A DNA stretch of 60,279 nt from an uncultured Ruminococcus sp. (GTDB lineage Bacteria; Bacillota; Clostridia; Oscillospirales; Acutalibacteraceae). Shown here piece after piece: positions 1-7,567 of the stretch. Position 1 is the stretch's first letter. Each line of letters opens with the position of its first letter. The notes below the pieces were generated by a model. The model did not search any database, was not told the origin of the DNA, and saw only the letters and a list, made by a program, of their open reading frames with translations. The position numbers and the translations under genes were made by a program. Where the stretch lies: positions 1-60,279 of the forward strand of contig CACWKB010000004.1 of assembly GCA_902761375.1 (NCBI GenBank). Direction: 5' to 3'.

Positions 1-22
1 TCAAACTGTCAAATATTTCCAT
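1..22 (-). CDS. Possible 5' end of a minus-strand gene (partial)
   Basis: On the minus strand an ATG at 22-20 opens a frame (MEIFDSL...) that runs off the left edge. A GGGTG-like ribosome site lies just upstream. Only seven codons are visible, so no function can be given. The start codon sits inside a 9-bp inverted repeat (21-48), which would suit a regulated promoter, but it also lies so close to the best -10-like hexamer that the start may be wrong. Confidence 0.3.
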
Positions 23-48
23 GTTATCACCCTACTATATGATAACAT
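21..48. promoter_or_regulatory. 28-bp inverted repeat, candidate operator
   Basis: ATGTTATCA (21-29) and TGATAACAT (40-48) are perfect 9-bp inverted arms separated by 10 bp. A second palindrome, TGTAAT-N4-ATTACA, lies at 57-72. Both lie upstream of or over the start of the partial minus-strand gene. This form is typical of a site for a dimeric repressor; the regulator is unknown. Confidence 0.4.
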
Positions 49-154
49 ATCTTCTTTGTAATTTCGATTACAGAATTATTTCAAAATTAGATTGACGTGT
101 TGGAAGAAACACGCAGGCGGTCATCGGCGCGCTGCGCCCGGGCGTTCAGCCGGT

Positions 155-586
155 TCATTCGGCGCCTGATATCAGCTTTTTGAGCAGCCTTTGCAGCGTC
201 TGAGCCTCATTTGGCGTCAGAGCCACGCACGCCGCCATCTCCGACGGCACCGAAAGCGCGCGGTCGCGCAGCTCTGCGCCCTCGGGGGTGAGCGAGACCA
301 TCAGCAGCCGTTCGTCGGTTTTTGAGCGGCCGCGCAGGATGTAGCCCTTTTGCTCAAGCGCCTTGAGCACGGGCGTCAGCGTACCCGAATCGAGCAGCAG
401 CCGGTCGCCGAGCTCCTTCGAGCTGACGCAGCCCCCCTCCCAGATCACCATCATCGAGATATACTGGGTGTAGGTGAGGTTCAGCCCGTCGAGCAGCGGA
501 CGGTACCGCTTCACCACCTCGCGCGAGGCGGCGTAAAGCGGAAAGCAGAGCTGGTTTTCAAGCTTCAGGGGATCGTAGGAGCTCAT
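155..586 (-). CDS. MarR-family transcriptional regulator
   Basis: A 143-aa protein, the usual MarR length. It has an N-terminal helix for dimerisation, a winged helix-turn-helix at about residues 50-100 (LGDRLLLDSGTLTPVLKALE) and the wing with the family's D-E-R segment (SKTDERLLMVSLT). The family binds palindromic DNA as a dimer and is released by ligands or oxidants; the sequence is of the OhrR/MgrA-like kind, but no N-terminal sensing Cys of the classic OhrR position is evident. It lies 4 bp downstream of the TSCPD gene and shares its promoter (890-918), where the palindrome at 871-890 is the likely autoregulatory site. Confidence 0.9.
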   Translation of the reverse strand: MSSYDPLKLENQLCFPLYAASREVVKRYRPLLDGLNLTYTQYISMMVIWEGGCVSSKELGDRLLLDSGTLTPVLKALEQKGYILRGRSKTDERLLMVSLTPEGAELRDRALSVPSEMAACVALTPNEAQTLQRLLKKLISGAE

Positions 587-590
587 GTGA

Positions 591-857
591 TCAGCCCACC
601 GCTTTCAGCTCTCCGTCGTACGCCTTCCTGACCGCCGTGGCGAGCTGGTCGGCGCAGGAGGTGGGGCGGAAGCCGCAGGTGTTGCCCTTGAGCTTGCCCT
701 CGAGCTCGCCGACGGTCATCCCGTCGCAGAGCTTTGAGATCGCCTTTAGGTTGCCGTTGCAGCCGCCGACGAATTCGATGTCCGACACCACGTCGCCCTC
801 GAGCTTGAAGTGGATCTCCATCGAGCAAACGTTTTTTGTCCTGTATGAATACAGCAT
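591..857 (-). CDS. TSCPD domain-containing protein
   Basis: An 88-aa protein with the conserved pattern of the small TSCPD family: an N-terminal Cys segment (NVCSMEIHF), GGCNGN, a Cys in SKLCDG and the TSCADQLATA motif that names the family. The conserved cysteines suggest metal or cofactor binding, but no reaction is established. The ATG at 857 is preferred because AAAGGAAG lies 7-8 nt upstream; the longer frame from 875 would start at a TTG with no ribosome site. It is the first gene of a two-gene operon with the MarR regulator, so it is the most likely regulated target. Confidence 0.85.
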   Translation of the reverse strand: MLYSYRTKNVCSMEIHFKLEGDVVSDIEFVGGCNGNLKAISKLCDGMTVGELEGKLKGNTCGFRPTSCADQLATAVRKAYDGELKAVG

Positions 858-870
858 ATCAAAACTTCCT

Positions 871-890
871 TTCAATTGTGTTCAATTGAA
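871..890. promoter_or_regulatory. Palindromic operator for the MarR regulator
   Basis: TTCAATTG-N4-CAATTGAA is a perfect 8-bp inverted repeat. It starts on the last base of the -10 box and covers the expected transcription start of the TSCPD-marR operon, so bound protein would block transcription. The AATTG-rich arms resemble known OhrR/MarR boxes. Confidence 0.65.
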
Positions 891-918
891 TTATACTCAA
901 CAAACGCCGCCGAGTCAA
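890..918 (-). promoter_or_regulatory. Sigma-A promoter of TSCPD-marR
   Basis: On the minus strand TTGACT (918-913), 17-bp spacer, TATAAT (895-890). Transcription would start about 883, inside the palindrome 871-890. The remaining bases from 919 to 1043 hold no gene that I can see. Confidence 0.8.
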
Positions 919-1043
919 GTGGAAACGCCGCGTAAATAACGGCTTTTTTCAGCTTTTTGAGCGGGATAGGGCGAATACTTTTGGTCATTATTACAAAATT
1001 ACCGCGATTGACCGCAAAAGATAAATATTTGTAATATTAACGC

Positions 1044-1072
1044 TTGTTTTTTCGGCTGAAAGCTTGTATAAT
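1044..1072 (+). promoter_or_regulatory. Promoter of the pyrC operon
   Basis: TTGTTT (1044-1049), 17-bp spacer, TATAAT (1067-1072). It gives a leader of about 70 nt before the ATG at 1151. Confidence 0.6.
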
Positions 1073-1150
1073 GATAACGTATGTAAATATGCGCTTTTTC
1101 CGTTTTTTCGGAAAAATTCAGGTAAGGACAATAACAGGAACGGTGATATT

Positions 1151-3055
1151 ATGATTAAAACGGCAAAACGACTCTGCGTGTTTCTGCTCGCCGCGCTGAT
1201 CTGCACGGCGGCGGGGACGGCTGTTTGCAGCGCGGCAGGGAAAACCTACACTATCCATGAGCTCAACGAGATGCAGCTCGTGCTCAACGACGACATATCG
1301 GCGGTCACGCGCGACGCCGACGCCTCCGACAGTTATTTCTCGCAGCACGGTCTCGACTATGCGGCGACGATCGAGAGCATGAAGAGCAACAACATCTACC
1401 TCCAGGGCACGGACAGCATGTCGAGCATCACCCTGACGGTCTCGATGACGGAGACGGACGAGAGCAAGGCGATCTCGGGCTATCAGCTCCTCGGCTACAA
1501 GGAGCTCAGCGAGATCGCGAGCAACTTCATCGCAGATCCCGCCTATACCGCCTGCACCATCGACGAGGCTTCGGCGGCAAACTGGCTTATCTTCGACAAG
1601 GTCGACGAGACGGGCGGAAAGCAGGTGTTCCAGGCTAATACCGTTTACGGCGGCAAGATCATCAACGTCACGCTGCAGCGCAACGGCGGCAACGTGATCG
1701 GCTCCGACTACGCGGTGCTCGATTCCATCGTGTCCTCGGTGACGTTCGGCAGCGGCAGCGCAGGCATTGATATGTCGCTTTTCCTGATCATCGGCGCCGT
1801 GGTGCTGGTGATCTTGGCGGTCATCGTGCTGATGCTCATCATCCGCCACGCCAAGCTCAAATCCAAGAAAAACAAGAACGACAAGATCCTCGAGGAGCTC
1901 GCCGGTCAGTACAGCAAGCCCCGCAGAGGCTATTCCGAGGAGCAGCCCGAGGAGTCAGGCGATACCTCGGATGACAGCTACGGCAATTACGAGGACATCT
2001 CCTCTTTCGGCGACGAGAGCGCCTATGACGGCGGCTACGTCTATGAGGACGAGCCCTCGGCGCCCTCGGCGGACGACGATTTTGATTCATACGACGTCGT
2101 CGCGGACGCTCCGGCGGGCGGCACACGCAAATTCTCCGACGATGAGATAAACGCTCTGCCGGGCGACGAGGGGGACTCCGAGGATTTTACGGTGGCTCTT
2201 CCCGAACCCGAGGAAGAGCCGAAAACAGAACAACAGAACGCAGCTCAGCTTCAGACAGAAGCGACAGAAGCAACAGAGGCGGCAGAGGCGGCAGAAGCGG
2301 AGGACGTCATTTCAGATGACCCCGAGCCTCAGCCCGAGGAGGCTGCGGACGAGCCCGCGCCTTCCGAGGAGCTGACCGAGCCTGTCGATGAGACGGCTCA
2401 GCCCGAACCCGAACCGGCGCCCATCGAGCCCGAGGAGGCTGAGGAGAAGTCCGAGCCCGAGGAGGAAAAGGCAGAGGAGCCCGAAGAGGTGCTCTATTCC
2501 GAGGGGCTTGACAACACAGAGGAATTTGCCAGGGTGCGCTATGACCTCAGCGAGTTTGAGGAGCGCGACCCAGTGCTGCGCGTCAGCGACGAGGCTCAGG
2601 TGCGCGAGGAATCCAAGCAGAGCCGCTTTAAGCAGAGCGACGACTTCTTTGAGGAGGCTCCCAAGCGCACGGTCGGCGTTCTCAGCCGCGAGGATATCGC
2701 CGAGGCGGAGGAATACGACGTGATCGGCGAGGTCGAAAAGCGCGCGGGCGAGCTCGAAAAGGAGCCCCCGAGGGCTGCCGACAGCGCAAAGAGCGCGGTG
2801 AAAAAGGTCGGCGACGGTTTTAAGTATTTCGGTACCCATATGGGCTATTTCGCAACCAACGTTTCGCATGAGATAAAGCGCAGCCGCGCCAAAAGGAAGC
2901 GCAAAAAAGCCGAGGAGGAGCGCCGTGCGCGCGCAAGCGAGCGCGCTTCGCAGCAGCGTCCGCCTCAGAAAAGGCAGCAGCCGCGCCCCGACGGGCTGGT
3001 TCAGGTGCGCAGCCGCGACAACCGCCGCCCTCCCAATAAAAACCGCAGAGGTTGA
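1151..3055 (+). CDS. Membrane-anchored protein with long acidic cytoplasmic region
   Basis: A 634-aa protein of no family I recognise. It has an N-terminal signal segment (residues about 5-30, ending CSAAGK), an extracytoplasmic domain of about 175 residues, one transmembrane helix at about 208-232, then about 400 cytoplasmic residues. The cytoplasmic part is strongly acidic and low in complexity (runs of Glu, Pro, Ala, including a TEATEAAEAAEA tract) and ends in a very basic, Arg/Lys-rich tail after residue 580. ATG 1151 is chosen over the upstream frame because it precedes the signal peptide. It ends 6 bp before pyrC, so it is probably cotranscribed with pyrimidine genes, but nothing in it suggests a role in that pathway. 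Confidence 0.75.
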   Translation: MIKTAKRLCVFLLAALICTAAGTAVCSAAGKTYTIHELNEMQLVLNDDISAVTRDADASDSYFSQHGLDYAATIESMKSNNIYLQGTDSMSSITLTVSMTETDESKAISGYQLLGYKELSEIASNFIADPAYTACTIDEASAANWLIFDKVDETGGKQVFQANTVYGGKIINVTLQRNGGNVIGSDYAVLDSIVSSVTFGSGSAGIDMSLFLIIGAVVLVILAVIVLMLIIRHAKLKSKKNKNDKILEELAGQYSKPRRGYSEEQPEESGDTSDDSYGNYEDISSFGDESAYDGGYVYEDEPSAPSADDDFDSYDVVADAPAGGTRKFSDDEINALPGDEGDSEDFTVALPEPEEEPKTEQQNAAQLQTEATEATEAAEAAEAEDVISDDPEPQPEEAADEPAPSEELTEPVDETAQPEPEPAPIEPEEAEEKSEPEEEKAEEPEEVLYSEGLDNTEEFARVRYDLSEFEERDPVLRVSDEAQVREESKQSRFKQSDDFFEEAPKRTVGVLSREDIAEAEEYDVIGEVEKRAGELEKEPPRAADSAKSAVKKVGDGFKYFGTHMGYFATNVSHEIKRSRAKRKRKKAEEERRARASERASQQRPPQKRQQPRPDGLVQVRSRDNRRPPNKNRRG

Positions 3056-3061
3056 CAGCAT

Positions 3062-4327
3062 ATGAAGGAAATACTGATAAAAGGAGCCAATGTCGTTTCG
3101 CCGGCGGACGGTCTTGACGGCAAGCTCGATATACTGATAAGGGACGGCAGGATCGCCGCCGTGGGTGAGAAGCTTTCGACCGACGGCGAGATCATCGACG
3201 CCGAGGGACTGACCGCGATCCCGGGGCTTGTGGATATGCACGTCCATCTGCGCGACCCCGGTCAGACCGACAAGGAGGACATCCTCTCCGGCTGCCGTGC
3301 GGCGGCTGCGGGAGGCGTGACCTCGCTGCTTGCGATGCCCAACACCGCGCCGACCGTCGACAGCCCCGAGACGGTGAGGTATATTCTCGACAAAGCCAAG
3401 GACGCCGACGCGAGGGTCTATGTCGCGGCGGCGATCACCAAGGGGCTGAAAAGCGAGGAGCCGACCGACCTCGCCGCGCTCAGGGCGGCGGGAGCCGTGG
3501 GGCTCAGCGACGACGGACGACCCGTCGTAAACACAAGATACCTGCAAAACGCGATGCGGCAGGCGCCGAAGCTCGGCATGACGGTCGCCGCTCACTGCGA
3601 GGAGCTCTTCCTTGCCGACGGCGGCAAAATAAACGAGGGCGAGGTCTCGCAAAGGCTGGGAGTCAAGGGGATACCGGCGGCTGCGGAGGACTGCGGAACG
3701 GCGCGCGAGATTGCGCTCGCCGCAGCCGAGGACGTTCCGATCCACATCTGCCACGTCAGCACCAAGACCTCGGTCGCCCTTATCCGCGACGCAAAGCGCA
3801 GAGGGGTCAGGGTCACGGCGGAGACCGCTCCGCACTACTTCTCGCTGACCGAGCGCGAGCTGCTCGGGCGCGACGCCGACTACCGCATGAACCCTCCGCT
3901 GCGCACGCAGGCGGACGTTGACGCGATAAAAGAGGGTCTGCGCGACGGCACGCTCGACTGCATAGCCACCGACCACGCGCCTCACACCCCCGATGACAAG
4001 GCGGATTTCGTAAAGGCGCCCAACGGCTCGATCGGCATGGAGACCTCCTTTGCGGTCGGCATGACCTATCTGGTAAAAGCCGGCGTACTGTCCTTTGAGG
4101 AGCTGGTGCGCAAGATGAGCGTCAACCCCGCGAGGATACTCGGTATCCCGGCGGGAACGCTTGCCGTCGGAGCAAACGCCGATATCGCGCTTGTCGACCC
4201 GGACGAGGTATGGACGGTCGACCCCGAAAGGCTCCACGGAAAGAGCAAAAACACGCCCTTCAAGGGCTTGGATCTGACGGGCAGGGTCAAAAAGACGCTG
4301 CTCGGCGGCAGGATCGTATTTGAATAA
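3062..4327 (+). CDS. pyrC: Dihydroorotase
   Basis: A 421-aa class I amidohydrolase that closes carbamoyl-aspartate to dihydroorotate, step three of pyrimidine synthesis. Visible zinc-site features: HVHLRDPG at about residues 60-67, the metal-ligand histidines in AAHCEE and HICHVST, and the catalytic Asp in ATDHAPH at about residue 304. The N-terminal composite-sandwich segment (LIKGANVVSPADG) and C-terminal ADIALVDPD are typical. It sits between the acidic membrane protein (6-bp gap) and an aldolase followed by pyrF, so pyrC and pyrF share an operon. The gap after it carries a GC-rich hairpin. Confidence 0.95.
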   Translation: MKEILIKGANVVSPADGLDGKLDILIRDGRIAAVGEKLSTDGEIIDAEGLTAIPGLVDMHVHLRDPGQTDKEDILSGCRAAAAGGVTSLLAMPNTAPTVDSPETVRYILDKAKDADARVYVAAAITKGLKSEEPTDLAALRAAGAVGLSDDGRPVVNTRYLQNAMRQAPKLGMTVAAHCEELFLADGGKINEGEVSQRLGVKGIPAAAEDCGTAREIALAAAEDVPIHICHVSTKTSVALIRDAKRRGVRVTAETAPHYFSLTERELLGRDADYRMNPPLRTQADVDAIKEGLRDGTLDCIATDHAPHTPDDKADFVKAPNGSIGMETSFAVGMTYLVKAGVLSFEELVRKMSVNPARILGIPAGTLAVGANADIALVDPDEVWTVDPERLHGKSKNTPFKGLDLTGRVKKTLLGGRIVFE

Positions 4328-4335
4328 TACAGTTC

Positions 4336-4358
4336 AGGGCGGAAGTGTTGTCCGCCCT
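4336..4358 (+). other. Intra-operon hairpin before the aldolase ribosome site
   Basis: AGGGCGGA (4336-4343) and TCCGCCCT (4351-4358) form an 8-bp stem with a 7-nt loop. No U-tract follows; instead the ribosome site AAAGGAG of the next gene begins at 4360. It is therefore more likely to affect mRNA stability or translation than to terminate transcription. Confidence 0.5.
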
Positions 4359-4373
4359 TAAAGGAGTAATTTT

Positions 4374-5354
4374 ATGGCACAAAAGGGTAATCTCCTCTCC
4401 GTCAGAGAGGACATACGGGTGGTTGACGCCACCATCCGCGACGGCGGTCTCTGCAACGACTTCCGTTTTTCGGACGAATTCGTTTCCGACCTGTACAAGT
4501 TCAATCTCAAGGCAGGCGTCGATTACATGGAGTTCGGCTACAAGGCGTCCAAGGAGATCTTTGACGAGGACGACTTCGGCAAGTGGAAGTTCTGCAACGA
4601 CGAGGACATCCGCAGGATCGTCGGCGAAGGCAGCCCCAAAATGAAGATCGCAGTCATGGCTGACGTGGGCAGGACGGATTTTGAGGAGGACATCATCCCC
4701 AAAGCCGAGAGCCCCATCGATCTCGTGCGCATCGCGACCTACATCAACACCATCCCCGCGGCGGTCGAGATGATCGAGTACTGCGCCAAGCAGGGCTACG
4801 AGACCACCATCAACATCATGGCGGTATCCAAGGCGCGAACCGAGGACATCCGCACCGCGCTCGACATCCTCGGTCAGACCCCGGTCTCCTGCTTCTACAT
4901 CGTAGACAGCTACGGCTCGCTCTATCCCGAGGAGGCGCGCCGCTACGCCGAGATGTACGGCGAGTTCGCCGAAAAGTACGGCAAGACCGTCGGCATCCAC
5001 GCCCACAACAACCAGCAGCTCGCCTTCGCCAACACCATCGAGGCTATGGCTTACGGCGCGAGCTACCTTGACGCCACCGTGGACGGCATGGGACGCGGCG
5101 CCGGCAACTGTCCGCTCGAGCTGCTGCTCGGCTTCCTCAAAAACCCGAAGTACAAGGTCAACCCCATCATCAAGATGATGGAGAAGCACATGATCGGTCT
5201 GCGCGAGCAGGGCGTTCACTGGGGCTACGACGTTCCCTATATGCTCACGGGTCAGTACAACACCCATCCCCGTCCCGCCATCCAGTTCATCAGCGACGGC
5301 AGGAAGGACTACTTCAAGTTCGCAAACGATCTTTACGATATCATCAACAGTTAA
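4374..5354 (+). CDS. HMGL-like aldolase catalytic domain protein
   Basis: A 326-aa TIM-barrel protein of the DRE-TIM metallolyase (HMGL-like) superfamily, closest in general look to 4-hydroxy-2-oxovalerate aldolases. The DRE-type motif appears as VVDATIRDGG at about residues 18-27, the metal-ligand H-x-H as IHAHNN at about 205-210, and a Gly-rich GMGRGAGN follows at about 238. These supply the divalent metal and base for aldol or Claisen chemistry. The natural substrate cannot be told from sequence. It is tightly placed between pyrC (46 bp) and pyrF (12 bp), an unusual position that suggests co-expression with pyrimidine synthesis rather than aromatic degradation, for which no other gene is present. 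Confidence 0.8.
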   Translation: MAQKGNLLSVREDIRVVDATIRDGGLCNDFRFSDEFVSDLYKFNLKAGVDYMEFGYKASKEIFDEDDFGKWKFCNDEDIRRIVGEGSPKMKIAVMADVGRTDFEEDIIPKAESPIDLVRIATYINTIPAAVEMIEYCAKQGYETTINIMAVSKARTEDIRTALDILGQTPVSCFYIVDSYGSLYPEEARRYAEMYGEFAEKYGKTVGIHAHNNQQLAFANTIEAMAYGASYLDATVDGMGRGAGNCPLELLLGFLKNPKYKVNPIIKMMEKHMIGLREQGVHWGYDVPYMLTGQYNTHPRPAIQFISDGRKDYFKFANDLYDIINS

Positions 5355-5366
5355 GGAGCACAGCAT

Positions 5367-6296
5367 ATGGCATTTGACAGACTTATTTCCGGGATCATCA
5401 AAACTCAGAACCCCACTGTCGCGGGACTTGACCCCAAGCTCGACTACGTTCCCGATTCGATCAGGAACGCCTGCTTTGAGAAGTACGGAAGGACGCTTGA
5501 GGGCGCGGCGGCGGCTCTGCTCGAGTTCAACAAGGCGCTCATCGACAGCCTCTGCGACATAGTTCCCGCGGCAAAGCCCCAGGCGGCTTATTACGAGATG
5601 TACGGCTGGCAGGGCGTGCGCGCCCTCGCCGAGACCATAGCCTACGCCCGCAGCAAGGGGATGTTCGTGATCACCGACGGCAAGCGCAACGACATCGGCA
5701 CCACCATGGAGGCTTACGCTGCGGCTCACCTCGGAAAAACCTCGGTCGCCGGAGAATCGGTATCCGCCTTCGGCGCGGACGCGCTGACGGTCAACGGCTA
5801 CCTCGGCACCGACGGCATAAAGCCCCTGCTCAAAATCTGCGCCGAGGAGGACAAGGGTGTTTTCGTCCTCGTCAAGACCTCGAACCCGAGCTCGGGCGAG
5901 CTTCAGGACAGGGAGCTTGCTGACGGAGCGACCGTTTATGAGCAGATGGGCAGGATGTGCGAGAGCTGGGGCGAGGAGCTCAGGGGCGAATACGGCTACA
6001 GCGCGGTCGGCGCGGTCGTGGGCGCGACCTATCCCGCGCAGCTCGGCGAGCTGCGAAAGAAGCTGCCCCACACCTTTTTCCTCGTCCCCGGCTACGGCGC
6101 TCAGGGCGGCGGAGCGGACGACGTGAAGAACGCCTTTGACGAGAGAGGCCTGGGCGCGGTCATCAATTCAAGCCGCGGAATAATGTGCGCCTGGCAGAAG
6201 CAGGGGCTTGCTCACGAGGACTTCGCCGAGGCCGCAAGGGCCGAGGCGCTGCGCATGCGCGATGAGCTTTTGGGCGCGATAGGCAATATCGGATAA
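5367..6296 (+). CDS. pyrF: Orotidine 5'-phosphate decarboxylase (type 2)
   Basis: A 309-aa protein that converts OMP to UMP, the last step of de novo UMP synthesis. Its length and motifs match the longer type 2 subfamily: GLDPKLDYVP near the N-terminus, the catalytic K-x-D-x-x-K-x-D-type segment as DGKRNDIGTT at about residues 105-114, the long insert VKTSNPSS, and the phosphate-binding VPGYGAQGG near residue 245. It is the last gene of the operon that begins at 1151, and the adjacent pyrC supports the assignment. No convincing terminator follows; serC has its own promoter at 6348. Confidence 0.95.
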   Translation: MAFDRLISGIIKTQNPTVAGLDPKLDYVPDSIRNACFEKYGRTLEGAAAALLEFNKALIDSLCDIVPAAKPQAAYYEMYGWQGVRALAETIAYARSKGMFVITDGKRNDIGTTMEAYAAAHLGKTSVAGESVSAFGADALTVNGYLGTDGIKPLLKICAEEDKGVFVLVKTSNPSSGELQDRELADGATVYEQMGRMCESWGEELRGEYGYSAVGAVVGATYPAQLGELRKKLPHTFFLVPGYGAQGGGADDVKNAFDERGLGAVINSSRGIMCAWQKQGLAHEDFAEAARAEALRMRDELLGAIGNIG

Positions 6297-6347
6297 ACAA
6301 AACGCAATGAAATATTGTTAAAACTTTAACTATTTAAAGCTATTTTA

Positions 6348-6376
6348 TTGACAACCCACGTCAAAAAGCGTATAAT
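6348..6376 (+). promoter_or_regulatory. Consensus promoter of serC-serA
   Basis: TTGACA (6348-6353), 17-bp spacer, TATAAT (6371-6376): a perfect sigma-A consensus. The leader to the serC ATG at 6451 is about 68 nt. Confidence 0.9.
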
Positions 6377-6450
6377 GTATTGGTATCATGGGAAGTACGG
6401 GCTTTTTAAAGTCCTTTTTCCGTCAAATAATTTTAAGGGAGTTTTTAAGC

Positions 6451-7536
6451 ATGGCAAGAGTTTACAATTTTTCCGCAGGTCCTTCGATGCTGCCGGAATC
6501 TGTACTGAAGAAAGCGGCGGCTGAGATGCTCGACTACGAGGGCAGCGGCCAGAGCGTAATGGAAATGTCTCACCGCAGCAAGACCTATGACAAGATCATC
6601 AAGGACGCCGAGGCACTTCTCCGCGAGGTAATGAACATTCCCGACAACTACAAGGTGCTCTTCCTCCAGGGCGGCGGCTCCACCCAGTTCGCTATGGTGG
6701 CGCTCAACCTGATGAACAAGAACAACAAGGCTGATTACATCGTTACCGGCCAGTGGGCGAAGAAGGCTCTTCAGGAGGCTCAGCGTTACGGCGACGCCGT
6801 CGCGGTAGCATCCTCCGCAGACAAGACCTTCACCTATATCCCCAAGACCGACCGTTCCATGTTCCGTGAGGACGCGGACTACGTTTACATCTGCCTCAAC
6901 AACACCATCTACGGCACCGTATATCATGAGCTGCCCGATACCGGCGACATCCCGCTGGTAGCCGACATCTCCTCCTGCATCGTTTCCGAGCCCCTCGACG
7001 TTTCCAAGTTCGGTCTGCTCTTTGCGGGCGCTCAGAAGAATATGTCCGGCGCAGGCGTGACCATCGTGATCATCCGCGAGGATCTGATCGGCAACGCGAT
7101 GGACATCACACCCACCATGCTCAACTACAAGATCCATGCCGACGCGGATTCGCTCTACAACACTCCGCCCTGCTACGCTATCTATGTAGCCAAGCTCGTG
7201 CTCGAGTGGATCAAGAACGAGGTAGGCGGTCTTGAGAAGATGAAGGAGCTCAACGAGAAGAAGGCAAAGCTCCTCTACGATTTCCTCGACAGCTCCGAGA
7301 TGTTCAAGGGCACCGTTGTTCCCGAGGACCGTTCGCTGATGAACGTTCCCTTTGTCACCGGCGACAGCGAGCTCGACGCGAAGTTTGTCAAGGAATCCAC
7401 CGAGGCTGGCTTTGTGAACCTCAAGGGTCACCGCACCGTAGGCGGAATGAGAGCCTCCATCTACAACGCCATGCCTTACGAGGGCGTTGAGAAGCTCGTA
7501 GAGTTCATGAAGGCTTTTGAAGAAGCAAACAAGTAA
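6451..7536 (+). CDS. serC: Phosphoserine aminotransferase
   Basis: A 361-aa fold-type I PLP enzyme that makes phosphoserine from 3-phosphohydroxypyruvate and glutamate. Family marks: the N-terminal YNFSAGPSMLP, LFLQGGGSTQFAM, the PLP-lysine segment FAGAQKNMSGAG at about residue 190, and the C-terminal GGMRASIYNAM. The ATG at 6451 has AAGGGAG 9 nt upstream; the longer frame from 6388 adds an unlikely extension and overlaps the leader. It is followed after 31 bp by serA, giving two consecutive serine-synthesis steps in one operon. Confidence 0.96.
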   Translation: MARVYNFSAGPSMLPESVLKKAAAEMLDYEGSGQSVMEMSHRSKTYDKIIKDAEALLREVMNIPDNYKVLFLQGGGSTQFAMVALNLMNKNNKADYIVTGQWAKKALQEAQRYGDAVAVASSADKTFTYIPKTDRSMFREDADYVYICLNNTIYGTVYHELPDTGDIPLVADISSCIVSEPLDVSKFGLLFAGAQKNMSGAGVTIVIIREDLIGNAMDITPTMLNYKIHADADSLYNTPPCYAIYVAKLVLEWIKNEVGGLEKMKELNEKKAKLLYDFLDSSEMFKGTVVPEDRSLMNVPFVTGDSELDAKFVKESTEAGFVNLKGHRTVGGMRASIYNAMPYEGVEKLVEFMKAFEEANK

Positions 7537-7567
7537 TTATTGAAAATATTGCAGAGGATGATGATTT

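Noticed and set aside
2312-4237. 641-aa minus-strand open frame across the acidic protein and pyrC
   Set aside because: It is the antisense shadow of GC-rich coding sequence; pyrC on the plus strand is certain, and the frame has no ribosome site or family match.
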